Assembly: GCA_015143295.1 (NCBI GenBank)
Contig: CM026574.1
Span: 10,232,938-10,296,937, forward strand
DNA from: Tetracentron sinense
Lineage: Eukaryota; Streptophyta; Magnoliopsida; Trochodendrales; Trochodendraceae
DNA: 64,000 nucleotides
Reading direction: 5' to 3'
Made by a program: the position numbers and the translations under genes
Shown: positions 10,912 to 22,745 of the stretch, piece by piece
Position numbering within the stretch: the first letter of the stretch is position 1
How the letters are laid out: each line of letters begins with the position of its first letter
The notes under the pieces: generated by a model
Databases searched by the model: none
Seen by the model: only the letters and a program-made list of their open reading frames with translations
What the model was told of the DNA's origin: nothing

Positions 10912-13500
10912 ATGGATAGTGAGATTCAGACAGCACGCAGGTTATCATTTGACATTAAAGAAAGTATAGAAATACCAAAATTAATTGGGGAGGAGGGGAA
11001 TGAGTGTCATATTGCCGTTGAAGATGAATCTAAAGAAGATACATCTGAAAATATTGGCACGCTAGATCCAACAGTTGGGATGGAGTTTGAAACAGATGAA
11101 AATGCTTTTGAATTTTACAACGTTTTGCGAGAAGGGCTGGTTTTATTGTTAGGAAGGAATTGATCAATAAGAACCGGTTTGATGTGGTGAATAGTAGAAA
11201 AGTTTGTTGTTCAAGGGAAGGAATTAGAAAATAAGATAAAAGGAAGGTGACACACCATCGTGATGCAATGAGGGTTGATTGTAAGGTACACATGGTAGTT
11301 ACATTGCAAAAGAATGATAAATATTCCATTACTAGATTAGTACAAGATCACAATCATCATTATACCCCGAAAAAAGCATACATGTTGAAGTCACATAGAA
11401 AAATAAGTGTTGCTCAAGCTTCTCAAGCAAACTTAGCAGACAATGTTGGCATTGCACCTAAGGCAACATATGACTTGATAAGTGCACAAGCCGAGAGGGG
11501 GGGGCAAGAGAATGTTGGTTATCTTCCTGTAGACTACAAAAATTACATCTGGTCAAAGTGAATGAGATCAATGGAGAAGGGAGATGCAGGTGACATAATC
11601 TAACATTTGTAGACAGGCAATACAAGATCCAGGTTTTATTATGGCATACAACTTGATTTTGAAGATCAAATAATCAATATTTTTTGGGCGGATTCAAAAA
11701 TGGTAACTGATTATCAGGTAATCAGTAATGTAGTTTGTTTTGACATGCTGTACAGGACAAATAATTATGATAAACCATTTGCACCCTTCATAGGAGTAAA
11801 CAATCACAAAAAAACTACTGTATTTGGTGTGACATTGATATATGTTAAAACTATTGCATCATTCGAGTCGGTATTTAAGACCTTTCTTGATGCAATGTCA
11901 GATAAAACACCGAAAACAATTCTTATTTTTCCAATATAAGGTAATGGCTAGTGCAATAAAGTCTGTTATACCTATTACATATCATCGTATCTATGTTTGG
12001 CACATGTATCAGAATGCTGCAAAACATCTCAATCATGTTTTTAGTCAGTCAACAACATTTAATGAAGATTTTAGTCGATGCATTTGTGATTATGACGATG
12101 AATCTGATTTCCTTTATGGATGACAACAAATGTTAGAGAGGTATGATCTTAAAAATAATGCATGGTTAAAACAGTTATTTAATGGGAGGGAGAAGTGGGC
12201 TTTGGTTTATGGAAGAACTACATTTTGCGTTGATATGAAGAGTACGCAAAGGAGTGAATGTATGAACAGTGTATTGCGGCACTATTTGCATTGTAGTCAT
12301 GATTTGTTGCAATTTTTTTCGTATTTTCATAGATTAATATTTGATAGACGTAAGGCAAAAGTAGCGGCTGACTTGAAAATGACAGACTTTACTAGATTTG
12401 ATTATTGATGTTATTATGTTGAGTGCAGCAAGGAAAGTTTACACACCGGTGATCTTTAAATTATTTCAAAAAGAATTTTGCAAGGAAATGAGTTGTACAC
12501 CCAAATTATTTAGTGAGCTTGGAACTCCGGTCACATACAAAGTCTTGTGGAGGAAGGAAAATCACGAATACATTGTTACATTCAACTCAAAAGAGGATAT
12601 GGTGTCGTGTAGTTGTAAGAAGTTTGAATTCATAGGAATTTTATGTGGACATGCATTGAGGGTAATTGATAATAGGGGTTTACCAGAGGTCCCAGATAGA
12701 TATATTTTAAAGAAATGGTGAAAGGATGCTACAGTTATTCAAACCCCAATCAGGCTTCCTACAACCATTGAATCCGAAGAATTAGCCGCATTAACAAGTT
12801 GTTACAAACAATTGATGCATGTGACTATGAAATTGAATATCAAGGTTGCAGAAAATGAACATGCATTTGGGATTGTTATGAAATTGTTAGACTTTGCATA
12901 GAAAAAAGTGGAAGAATCCTTCAAAAACATATCCATGGAAGGACCCCAAACAATTGCATCATAAGAGATGGGTGCTAACATTGATGATGATGAATCAGGA
13001 AGTATTCACCCTTGTGTCGAAGTTGATGATGTTCATAGGCCAACTCAGGTTAAGGGAGTTAAAAAAAATGCACGAGGTTGTGTAAGGGGAGGCCAAGAAT
13101 GAAGAATTGTTTAGAGAAAAGTGGAACCAAAAGGCATTCTACTAAAGCACCTTTGGAGAAAAGTGAAATCAAAAGGACTGTACCTAATGCATCTGGTTCC
13201 CTAGAGCCCCCAATCCATGTCCCTCCACCTAATCAATTTGTACATGTAAGTCTTCAGTGTTTGAGTCCATTTAGTTGAAAATCGTAATTACTTTTACTAT
13301 TTTTAATGATGTTGCATATGCTTTGATTGTGTTGAGTAGGGATTCACATACCAACCATCTTAGGAGTATCAAATGAATCTATATTTATGTCAACCACAAG
13401 GTTATCAGATGCTTCAACTCATGCACCAACTAAATCCAGGCATGTACCAACAATCTCAGGGATTTATTTTCAACAGATCTCAATTGAGTCAGGTAAACCC
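10912..13500 (+). pseudogene. FAR1-related sequence (FRS) protein, MULE-derived, broken
   Basis: FRS proteins are transcription factors domesticated from Mutator-like transposases. Seen in order: an acidic N-terminus from the ATG at 10912; the FAR1 DNA-binding region (VGMEFETDENAFEFYN, then AGFIVRKELINKNRFD, DAMRVDCKVHMVV, LVQDHNHHYTPKKAYML; about 11070-11400); the MULE transposase region (DFEDQIINIFWADSKMVTDY, CFDMLYRTNNYDKPFAPFIG, RIYVWHMYQNAAKHLNHVFS, QRSECMNSVLRHY; about 11640-12400); a SWIM zinc finger (SCSCKKFEFIGILCGHALRV; C-x-C-x(n)-C-x-H; about 12600-12670); and a basic KGRPRMKN tail (about 13080). A GTAAGT donor at about 13248 and further exon-like sequence to 13500 suggest introns. 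A frame change near 11130, TAA at 11232-11234, more stops at about 11560-11610, and frame changes near 11940 and 12400 break it. It looks like a decayed host gene rather than a mobile MULE, as no terminal repeats were seen. Confidence 0.85.
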
Positions 13501-14899
13501 GTTGCTTATTAAGCTTTTGCTCATATGAATAATTATTTTTCTTACTTAATAATGCATTTCATGAAGGTTGATGTCACTCAACAACATTCTATTATCAGGA
13601 GTTGCTCACGGGAGAAGCCTGTCAAGATTGTGGGTGAATAATTTCTTGGGTTCTTCTAAATTGTCCAAGTAGGCGCTTGATTCCAATAGACTTTAGTTAT
13701 GTTTATAATGCTTTGTTTGCTATTTTGCTTATGAAAGTTTCAGAAATGGCAGACGAGTTTGTGGAGATGCTGGAAAAGAATGTCAAAGATCATAATTTGA
13801 AGCTCCAGTCGCAGCATATATGATTTCATATGGTTTGGAGGGCTGGTATATTAAGCTTTGTAGGTTCTGCTCTTTGTTTGTTTCTCTTGCTTGTAAATAG
13901 ATACCTTTTTTGATATACACAATTCCTAAGGACTTCTAGTTCAGCTATAAAGGTGTAGATTTATGGTTTATGTGGTTATGTTGGATTTCTAGTTCAGCTA
14001 TAAAGGTGCAGATTAAGAATTTCTTGTTTCTGGTTATACAGGATTGGAATTTAAGGGAAAATTCTGGGATTTCAATGGTGTAATCCTTATTTTAAGTAAG
14101 CAATAAGTAATTTTGTACTTTTGTTTGAATTCTCCACTTTAGTTTATGATTTCAGATTTTGTCAAATATTTCAAGTTCTACTCGCCAGTTACTAAAACCC
14201 TATTCAAATACTAATGGTGGATTGAATTAATAACCAATAGGCCTTCTTTTTGCAGATTTGTGCCAATATGTTCCCTGAAACAAACCACAATGGTCGATCA
14301 ACATTGTTCAAGGCAAGGGAGGAATTTTGTGGCTTGCACTTTCAGGAGGTGCTCAAACAGTAGAAGCAGTTACAATAGTAACTAGAGAAGGAACCTTGTT
14401 TTTATATATATTGTCTTAGCTTATATATAGTTTCTTGCGAATGTACTTGATTGTGAATGGCTGTAAATAGACTGGAAGATAGTGGAGCAAGTGGGAGTGA
14501 TATGTTTTTCTTTTTATTTTAAATGTTGGTAGAGTTCTTAATGTGTATCTGCAAGAAATATGAATGAAAGGAATGAGACCACATATTACGTATCACATTT
14601 CTCTAAGGGCGTAGAGTTGCAGTTATAGACTGTTGTAAACATCATAGGCTTCACGTCCCCCTAATAAACAGCATGGAGGGTATAGTCAACAACAGTGTTG
14701 GCCACTAAATTATAGGCACAAACGAATGAGGCCATGATTTCTTTTAGAGCTTCTGGGACACTGTTGTCATTTTTTGGACCATTTGAAATGTCCTGTGCCA
14801 ATCCAAAACCCAAGTATGGCCTGTACTGTACACCACTCTTGCACCTCATTTGGTGCATATCCATTGGCGAATTTCCACTCATGTAATCATTGTTTCACA
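13501..14899. other. Former 3-prime part of the FRS locus, then unknown
   Basis: Two copies of CTAGTTCAGCTATAAAGGTG lie about 60 bp apart near 13940-14010. The region to about 14580 reads like intron and 3-prime untranslated sequence of the FRS pseudogene. The minus-strand ORF at 14661-14882 (73 codons) shows no family I recognise. Confidence 0.35.
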
Positions 14900-15040
14900 T
14901 TTCAAGAAGAATCCTGATGGGTTGAATTGGTTCTTTAGGTATGAATATGATTGAACCGGGAAAAGATAGGGTCGAACCCATAACCTATATTGATTGCGAT
15001 CCAGAATTTCAACCATTTGAGCTACAGAAAAGTTACCCAC
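14900..15040 (-). repeat. tRNA-like / SINE-like segment
   Basis: On the minus strand CTGTAGCTCAAATGGTT (complement of 15011-15027) resembles a tRNA D-arm/A box. About 35 bp downstream GGGTTCGACCC (complement of 14969-14979) is a perfect B-box/T-arm word. No complete acceptor stem could be paired, so a tRNA-derived SINE or tRNA relic is more likely than a working tRNA. Confidence 0.45.
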
Positions 15041-15886
15041 CATTGCTGTTGTGCAATAATTTGGAGACAGGTTTCGATAAATGAAGTTATCAAAATCTAA
15101 GGATACCTGCAAAGACATCATGGACTGTACAAAATGGTCCCCTAGTAATCATACATTTTCAATGAAAATAAAATATTCATTACCAACATTAGTTTTCTAG
15201 CCTATTCTTTGGAATTAGCCACTAATGGCACACTAATAGGATTGATTTATGACTTTAAAAGGCTTTAAAAAAGCACAAACAGAAAAGTATACAAAGAACT
15301 TGTTCACAAAATATATAATTGGAACTAGGCACTAATGGCCATCTACAATGGGATGAGATCTTTGACTCTTAGAATTACAAACAAAATGCACTAAAGATGC
15401 CAAACAAAAGCCATGATTAACACCTTTAGATGGCAAAGAATCTTGTACAAAGTCAAAACACCTGATATATATGTTCCTTAATCTTTTGCTTGAAAGCACA
15501 TATCTTCATACCATGCAAGCAGAGAACTGAAACAATGGTTGAGCACGAAACAGTGCCAACAGGAGCTTCCAACTAAAGGGAAAAACATCCATCTGACCAC
15601 ACAATTGACCCTACTCAAACTAATTCGTACAAAAGTTAAAGGGTTCGAGCCCATATAGGTCAAATTTAAATTCGTACAAATATAATACTAAGTAGAACCA
15701 AAAAACCATCTATGGTAGGGGTCTGCCTAATCCCAACTTACCTTCCAAGAAATAAAAAAACCGAATAGAACCAAAATACCAACAATACATAAGAACTCTT
15801 TTTTTTTCCCTAGAATTAATTTTAGATTCAATTTTTAAAACCCAATCATGTAAGCACAACTTCTCCTGCAGTAAGCGCAAATTCTC
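15041..15886. other. Non-coding, nothing firm recognised
   Basis: AT-rich. A lone B-box-like word (GGGTTCGAGCCC near 15639) hints at another tRNA-derived relic. No gene model is supported. Confidence 0.4.
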
Positions 15887-16233
15887 CTATAGATTTCCTT
15901 CATCTCGGACTTCATTGACGATATAGCTTGATCTCATGAGACCGCGATGTTGTCCCACGGCTTCTGCATACTCATCACACAACTTTATGAAACTCGGACA
16001 TTTTTCACCAAGCTACATCATATTAACATATTATCAATTTTTCATAATTAAACACCTTAATTAGGGTTATTAGTACAATAACAACTTACCTCATTTTTCG
16101 GACAAGAGTAGTATTCTCTATTTGGATTCTTAGAAGAATTAGACATCTTCATAAAACAAGGTACTTCCTCACAAAGACATGTGGCCATCGGCCATTTGTG
16201 AGAACTAACTCTTGTTGATGAAGAAGATGCCAT
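15887..16233 (-). CDS. Small GRF-type zinc-finger protein, two exons (89 aa)
   Basis: Model: complement(15887..16012, 16090..16233). Exon 1 is exactly 48 codons from ATG at 16233 and ends at a GTAAGT donor; exon 2 follows a TAG acceptor in phase. Exon 1 has CLCEEVPCFMKM and NPNREYYSCPKNE; exon 2 starts LGEKCPSFIKLCDEY. Together these give the GRF zinc-finger pattern (C-x-C, NPxRxYYxCP, then a final C with a following FIKLCDE replacing the usual FFxWxDE). GRF fingers bind nucleic acid. Short plant GRF proteins of unknown role are numerous and often lie in repeat-rich DNA. The stop at 15887-15889 is followed by an open coiled-coil-like stretch (ENLRLLQEKLCLHDW), so the original protein may have been longer. 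It could be a live small gene or a relic. Confidence 0.55.
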
Positions 16234-16662
16234 TTACCTACAAGATAAAACAATAAGAAGAATTTAATCATTCATGTTTAACCCAAAAAAAAAAAATCTT
16301 TGTAATATATGAAGATATGGGAAACCATGCTGCATTATAGATCACAGATATGGGAAACCATGCTGCGTTACTGATAATTCCAAAGGAAGTGAGAACAGCT
16401 AGAAAGAAATAGGTAATACCGACCCCACAAAGAAAACCCACCACACATATTTGGCAAGGAAATGATCTACCCATCTGCAGAGCTTTTTGGGAAACAAATC
16501 TCTCAATAGTCTTTTGAGATGTTGGTTCCATTCTATGATCAAAGACCACCTTTCAATCCTTGTAAGCTCTTTAATTAATCACAAGTTTAAGGGAGCATTC
16601 ATAAAATCGTATGTGTTCTGAGATGTTGGTTCCATTCTATGATCAAAGACCACCTCTCAATA
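16234..16662. other. Spacer with a 43-bp direct duplication
   Basis: GAGATGTTGGTTCCATTCTA and the following words occur at about 16517 and 16620. It lies directly beyond the primer-binding site of the LTR fossil and should be what remains of that element's interior. No gag or pol sequence was recognised in it. Confidence 0.5.
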
Positions 16663-19056
16663 GGCTCTGATACTACGTCTGTCGCGACCCAAAATAGCAC
16701 CTACGAGTTAGGTATACTTTGACTCGTGATGTGTCATATTCGATACTAAACCATCCCGTACAAATACCCAAGACATAACATAGCGGAAACATAGAATAGT
16801 GCGGAAGGTTGAACTTAAAATTTTCTTTTATACAAATGACTGCATTCCAAGTTTGTACAATAATAAAACCAAAACAAGAGTGAACATGCCCACTCATCAA
16901 AATACAATGTCATCTCCTCCTTACTCACTTTCAGTAATATCCAGGATAAGGTCACCTGTCAAAGTTCCTATCTTCCTATGGTTGAGCCTCTGCCAGCTCC
17001 TCCTCACTGTAGTTCTCATCGACCCACGTATTGGGATCACATATGTCGAATTGACCTACCAACATAAAATGTACGGCTGAGTATGGAATACTCAACGAGC
17101 ACATACCACTAGCTAACAATGCTATAATGACAATAATATCACATGCAAATACTTAAAGGAATACCATTCATAAAATTTGTGCTTAAAACCCATAATAAAA
17201 AACCTTTCGGCAAATCTTATATTTTGTGGGAAACAAAACACCTTGTATATGCCTTATGAGTTCTTGTGAGTTCCTTGTGAGCTTATGAGTTTTGCGAGCC
17301 TTATGATCTTTGGAAATTTGTGAATCAATCTTAGACTTATGCATTTCTTATGAGTTCTTAGAAGTCTTGCAAGACTTATGATCTTTGGAGCTTATGCAAG
17401 ATCTTAGGCATGATCCTTGTGAGCATGAGGTAACTGATCTTAGAAATACCAACCCAAAGTTTAGCTTTGTCAATGCTTATGAACTTATGCTTCTTATAAA
17501 TTTTCCTTTGAAAAACATTTCTTATAATTCTTGAAATATCATGCTTATAAGAAAACCTTGGTCATGTAAAACATAGAGTGTGCGGAGTGCTTGTAAGCAT
17601 CACAATATACTTAGGAAACTTTAAACATTCCATACATGTTCATACAAGGCATATTATCATCATAGTATACTTGGAAAAATCCTAAAAACATGGAACATCT
17701 TCATTCATGGAATTATATCACAATAATCTTAGTCATTAAGCCTATTTCATCAACACCATACCCACATCATATTTTCTTTAAAGATAATAACCCAAAAATA
17801 AATTCCTTATTGACCTTGAGAAAATTCTTTAATTTAAAACCCTTATTTCTAGGTTGAATCATAGCATGATTAGAGAATATGTGTATTTACTTATGAGATT
17901 GCAACAAGCTAGTTAGTAGAGTGTAGTTACCTTCTAAGACAAAAACCCACTTTAGTTAGAACTTGAGAATTGCCCTGGATGCACGATCCAAGATTGAGAA
18001 GGCTTGAGGAAGAAGATCCAAATCTTGAGGAAGTTTGAGGGTGTTTGTAGAAGCTAACTCCAAGCTTCAATGATGCAATAGAAGGAAAATCCGAGCTTGG
18101 AGATGAAGATCCAAGCTTCTAGGGCAATAGATCAAGCTCCTCATTGATCTCAAATGAAAACCCCTTCTGAAAAACCTAGCTCTCTCCATTTTTCCTCTAA
18201 AAATATGTTTCTTAAAGTTTTAAAACCCTTAATCCCACGAAAATTGGGTATTTATAGGGTTAAAGTTGTCAAAATCACGCTTGTACCCTTTAAAATCTCA
18301 TTTTTCGTGACCTTGCATGTAGATGTCGATGTTTGGGTTCCAGATGTCGATGTCTGAGACTTTTGAACATTCTGTTTGTCCCCAAACGTCGACGTCTCCA
18401 TGGCCCTCTAGTGCACATGTCAACGTCTGGGTGCTTTGACTGAGTTGAGTTTTTTCCGCTTTTGTATTTCGACCATAACTTTTGACTCATTTATCGGATT
18501 GTGACGATTCAACTTGCGTTAGACTCGTCATTCAAATGAAAAAAAAATTGTTGATAATGGAAAAATCTTAATTATGAGTTCTTAATGGTCTAAATGGGCT
18601 CTTAAGATGACTAGTCTGGGATGAATTACAGTAGACCAGAATTTCAGTAAACTAGTCTTCGGAAATCAAACATTTAACCTAATTTTGACTAAAAATCTAG
18701 AAAATTGATAAACATGAACATCGAAGAAAGTTTCAATATCTTTTTAATGGCACAAGAATTATTCAATTCCGATCATCACTGACAAAACTAGAGTTCCCTA
18801 AAGTTGAGGGTATGTTAAGACATTTTCCTTTTTGACACTCAGAGTATTTTATATTTTTGCTCCTTCATCCCAAACACCCATAAACTTAAGAAAACATTAT
18901 TAAGGCTTTAATAACACATCATCTACCTGAAATATAACAAAATAAGGTTCTCATTATCATTGATAACCATTCAAGGCATTATAATAGGCTTTAAGCCTTA
19001 CACACTAGTCACAGCATTATTCACCATACCATGACATCAAGATCCGGGGTTCTACA
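16663..19056 (-). mobile_element. LTR retrotransposon fossil: long LTR plus primer-binding site
   Basis: On the minus strand an LTR-like block begins TGTAGAACCCCGGATC at 19056 and ends GGGTCGCGACA at 16680 (about 2.38 kb). Four bases later TAGTATCAGAGCC (16675-16663) is close to the initiator-tRNA-Met complement that plant LTR elements use to prime. LTR length and ends suggest a Ty3/gypsy chromovirus (Tekay/Del-like), but this is by resemblance only. Hardly any interior and no second LTR are seen here, so it is a truncated, broken fossil. Age cannot be estimated without the partner LTR. Confidence 0.6.
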
Positions 19057-19404
19057 GAAAATAATAGTAAATATTAGTGGATTTTATGGATGAAAATTAG
19101 GTGGATACAAAATATTCTTAATCTAGGGGGATGGGGGGTTCAAGGGGCGTAGGCCCCGAATATATATATTTTTTTTGACGATTAAGTTCTTCGCAATTTC
19201 ATCCATACATTTTGTACATATCTTATTAGTATTATTTCTTATTGTTTACGAGATAGTTGTCCCCTTGCCTCATGGCTAAGCTCAGTTAAATAATTAAATG
19301 AAATGACATAAAAAAAGAAAATATTTTGTTTTCAAATCTATAGGAGGATACCTCCTTGCCCCACGAGTATGCCATATTAAATAATGAGAAATGTTCAACT
19401 TACC
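19057..19404. repeat. Left piece of AAP-upstream copy A
   Basis: TAGTAAATATTAGTGGATTT and GATTAGGTGGATACRAAATA-like words match 24285-24350. They show that the duplicated block seen again from 20880 once began here and was split by later insertions. Confidence 0.5.
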
Positions 19405-19950
19405 GCCGCATTTGACAATGTAGTCAAATGTGCGGTCCTCATTGGTCCATGCCTTCCTTGTTAACACTTATCAACTGTGGTTAAGATTCAATCACTCGTA
19501 GAGTTAAGCAATTTAACCTTAATTATTAACCATAATTTTTTAAAACTTAACCATAGTTAAAGGGGTGTTAAAATGGACACGTTGACATGTCATTTGACTA
19601 CATAGTGAAATGTGTGGTGAGACTATAAATTTTCAGAAGACAACTGTCCCTTGTCCATAAATATGCCCAATTAACAACTTAACATAAAAAATATGAATCC
19701 GGTACTATCCAATTCCAATTGAACTCAAACAGTTCTATCACACTCACATTGCCCCCTTTTAACTCTAGTTAAGAACTTTTAACCATTAAGGTTATTTTTT
19801 TTCTTGAAAATAAATGTTAGATTGTTGAACTAAGGGTTAGTGAATCTTAATCATAGTTAATGGAGATTAAAATGGACATGTGTTTACTTGTGGGTACAAT
19901 TAAACTCGGGGAGAGTTCAATCACGATTGAATATGATCCTAACTCAAAAA
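19405..19950. repeat. Two core-A foldback elements
   Basis: About 19405-19630: CCGCATTTGACAATGTAGTC on the left and TTTGACTACATAGTGAAATG on the right form imperfect inverted ends around ATCAACTGTGGTTAAG and its mirror. About 19725-19950: a second block with CTCTAGTTAAG, ATCATAGTTAATGGAG and the Helitron-like CTCGGGGAGAGTTCAATC. Neither has coding capacity. Confidence 0.55.
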
Positions 19951-20130
19951 ACTTCATAATTTATGGGGGCACCTGCCCATTGCCATAGTTATTCCCTTTA
20001 AAAAGAAACAGCCCCCACCTGGCTCCGGGTTCCACTCCCGAGAGGGTATGAGCGTTGTCATCTCCACCCGCCCATGACTTAGAACAGATATACTAACTTA
20101 CTAACTAGGGTTGTAACCTAACTGCGTATC

Positions 20131-20828
20131 TCTCACCAATACATATATATATATATATATATATATAAAATGAGAAAGCCCCCCTTAATACTAAAAATTC
20201 CCAAACTACCCCCCACAAACCGTAGCCTGTTTTTTGGGCAATTCTCAAACTACCCTTATATATAGACCTTACAAATTCTTTATTTAATGTTTTACTTAAT
20301 TCTCAAACCCCTTTCTCATCTACAATCTACCAAACTACCCATTTCTCAAACCGTAGCCTATTTTTGATAAATTCCCAAACTACCCCTTTTTCATCTACAA
20401 TCTATTTGAAGTTATAAATTCCCAAACTACCCTTAAGACAAACTTGATTTAATATTTTACTTAATTCCCAAACTACCCCTTTCTCATCTACACTTTTTGG
20501 CACTCCTTAACTGTGGTTAAAATTCATCCATCTCAAACTACCCCTTTCTCATCAATTGTTGATTTAATGTTTTATTTAATTCCCAAACTACCCCTTTCTC
20601 ATCTATACCTTTTCACACTCCTTAACTGTGGTTAAAATTCACCAACCTCAAACTACCCCTTTCTCATCAATTGCATCCACAAGTTAACACGTGTCCCTTT
20701 TGACACTCCTTAACTGTGGTTAAAATTCACTCACCTCTAGGGTTCACCCCAATCACTCTCCCTCACCTCTCTCTCTCTCATGTGCATCAGACTGTACACA
20801 CACGTGCAATGTGCGTGCCTTCCGCTAG
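20131..20828 (+). mobile_element. Helitron-like element, about 0.7 kb
   Basis: The 3-prime end has a CACGTGCAATGTGCGTG hairpin followed by CCTTCCGCTAG and then T, the Helitron CTRR-T signature at 20825-20828. The 5-prime boundary is blurred by an AT microsatellite (20142-20167). The interior repeats CCCAAACTACCCCTTTCTC and CTCCTTAACTGTGGTTAAAA several times, so it grew by internal duplication. Only the 3-prime end is firm. Confidence 0.6.
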
Positions 20829-21018
20829 TATATATATAAATGATTAACTTTTAAGTTTGACTTTCATAATATTTTACAGAATTCATGAATTTTAATAGAG
20901 TAGAAGGGTAAAATAGGATACGTGACTCCAAATGATTCAAATAAAGGATTGATGATGATGATTAATGAATTTAGGTTCAAGTATTATTGCTATTAGGAAA
21001 ATAGTTAATGGACCCATG

Positions 21019-21080
21019 AATCCCATTTGATAACCTAAGGCATCCACCTTGGTGGATGCCTTAGGTTATCAAATGGGATC
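21019..21080. repeat. Perfect hairpin, about 29-bp arms, 2-nt loop, plus a third copy
   Basis: ATCCCATTTGATAACCTAAG continuing to CATCCACC (left arm) is followed after TT by its exact complement. A third, direct copy of the right arm ends near 21120. The block is absent from the sister copy at 24.4 kb, so it arose after that duplication. Confidence 0.8.
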
Positions 21081-21146
21081 CATGATTCGGTGGATGCCTT
21101 AGGTTATCAAATGGGATCCATGGTTCCGCCTATCACTACTTTTAAA

Positions 21147-21425
21147 TAACAAGTCCCTCTATGGGTACTCCCAAATATACTCCCTAATCTTAATCGTTTA
21201 TCTCAATTATTAAACGGTTAGGATTAGAGTTGATGTGAAATTAGTAAAGTCAAAATAAAGCAACTCAAATAAGGGAGTATATTTGAGAGTACACTTTGGG
21301 AGTATCCTTAGACTATTTCTTAAATAACATCATTGAATTTACCAATCAATTATCCTTTTAATAATTGAGATAAACGATTAAGATTAGGGAGTATATTTTG
21401 GAGTACCCATAGAGGGACTCGTTAT
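21147..21425. mobile_element. MITE-like foldback with long inverted ends
   Basis: TCCCTCTATGGGTACTCCCA leading to TAATCTTAATCGTTTATCTC on the left is mirrored by GATAAACGATTAAGATTAGG leading to GGAGTACCCATAGAGGGA on the right (about 60-bp arms). A shorter relative sits at about 24512-24655. Confidence 0.7.
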
Positions 21426-22745
21426 CTAATTGTTTAAACGCCTGTAGGGGATGAATTAGGGTTGAGGCTTGCCTTTTTTAACCCATTTATAAACCAGATG
21501 AGGGTATTCTAAATGGGTTGACACTCTAACCCGACCAGACCAACCCAATCACATCCTTATACTCAGTTTACTAACCCAAACAATTTTGACTCAGACGATA
21601 ATCCCACTTCCTGAAATAGTCCTAACCGTTGGATTAGTGGACTTCTAGGGAACCATACCGGTTTACAGACTTGGGTTGAAATTCGAAGTTTGGTGCATTG
21701 AATCAAAAGTGACAATGTGAGATTGTGGGTCCAGACTCCAGATATCAGGTGAGCCCATGTGCATTGATGGTAGTTACATGCATGGAACTTTTTAAAACAT
21801 TGTATATAATTCAATGAAAGCCTAAAAACAATGTGCATGAGGGATATGTCTTGAGAGGCAGTTATGGACTTAAAAGCCCCATTTCATATATTTTTCTTCT
21901 TATCACTGGTGTGGGATGAATCATAGCTCCTTTTAGTGGCTTCAAAAAGGGTGAGAGATAGTCATCCCACATGGCAGAGAGAGAGGAAGGAGTGATAACT
22001 GATAAGGGTCATCCATATATCTACCCTTATGGCACCTTAGTAAATCGGACTGTGTTTGTTTAGGTGTTACTTTACATCTACCCTCTAAAAAGATTAAATA
22101 TTCAAACATTTCAACTCTACCAAGAATAACTTTTGACTGTTGTCGGGTCTTTTGATATTCTTCCATAAACTCATCTCCTCACAACTATCCTAAGAGACTA
22201 ATGTTTTGTTACCATTACTTGTTATAACTCCCTAAAATGGAAATTTCACTCTTTAAATTTTGACTCCGTTGTAGGTTCATTTTTATTTCGTAAAATCTTT
22301 GATAATATATTATTTATTATTTAATAGGACATAATCATGAGATAACCTTCAGTAATAATACCCATATGATATATATGAAACATATGAACAAGATAACCAA
22401 TAAACTTGGTCCTAAAAAAAATCAAAATTAAACCAACAAAAAGGAGCTAAGCACGAACCTCAAGAAGGGTTGGAACCCACTGCATCCCCATAAACCAAAT
22501 ATTTCATTCCCACTCAGTCATTTTTCACAAACCTATCACTAATTATTAACCTTATCAATCAACCATAACTTGCATTCCTCACAAGAAAATTCTGACTATG
22601 CCCCTATGGGGGAAACCGACAGGTTCCATCACTTGCCACCCTACAAGAAAGTCCTGGCTCTGCCCCTGTGGGGAAACAAATATGTTCCATCTCTCATTTA
22701 ACACTAATTAATTTAATTTAAATGACTAATAATTGTTATTCAATT

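Larger units (their letters stand above)
20880..22745 (+). repeat. AAP-upstream copy A (no gene attached)
   Basis: Closely matches 24360-25975, the region upstream of the intact AAP. Shared words include TACGTGACTCCAAATG, ATAATCCCACTTCCTGAA, GGTTTACAGACTYGGGTTG, CACTGGTGTGGGATGAATCA and CCTACAAGAAAGTCCTGGC. The match stops at TAATTGTTATTCAA (22745), just before the AAP promoter would begin. A hairpin insertion (21019-21080) and extra foldback sequence distinguish it from copy B. Confidence 0.85.

Noticed and set aside
14900-15040. A functional tRNA gene on the minus strand
   Set aside because: D-arm-like and T-arm-like words are present, but no acceptor stem or convincing anticodon arm pairs; kept only as a SINE or tRNA relic.
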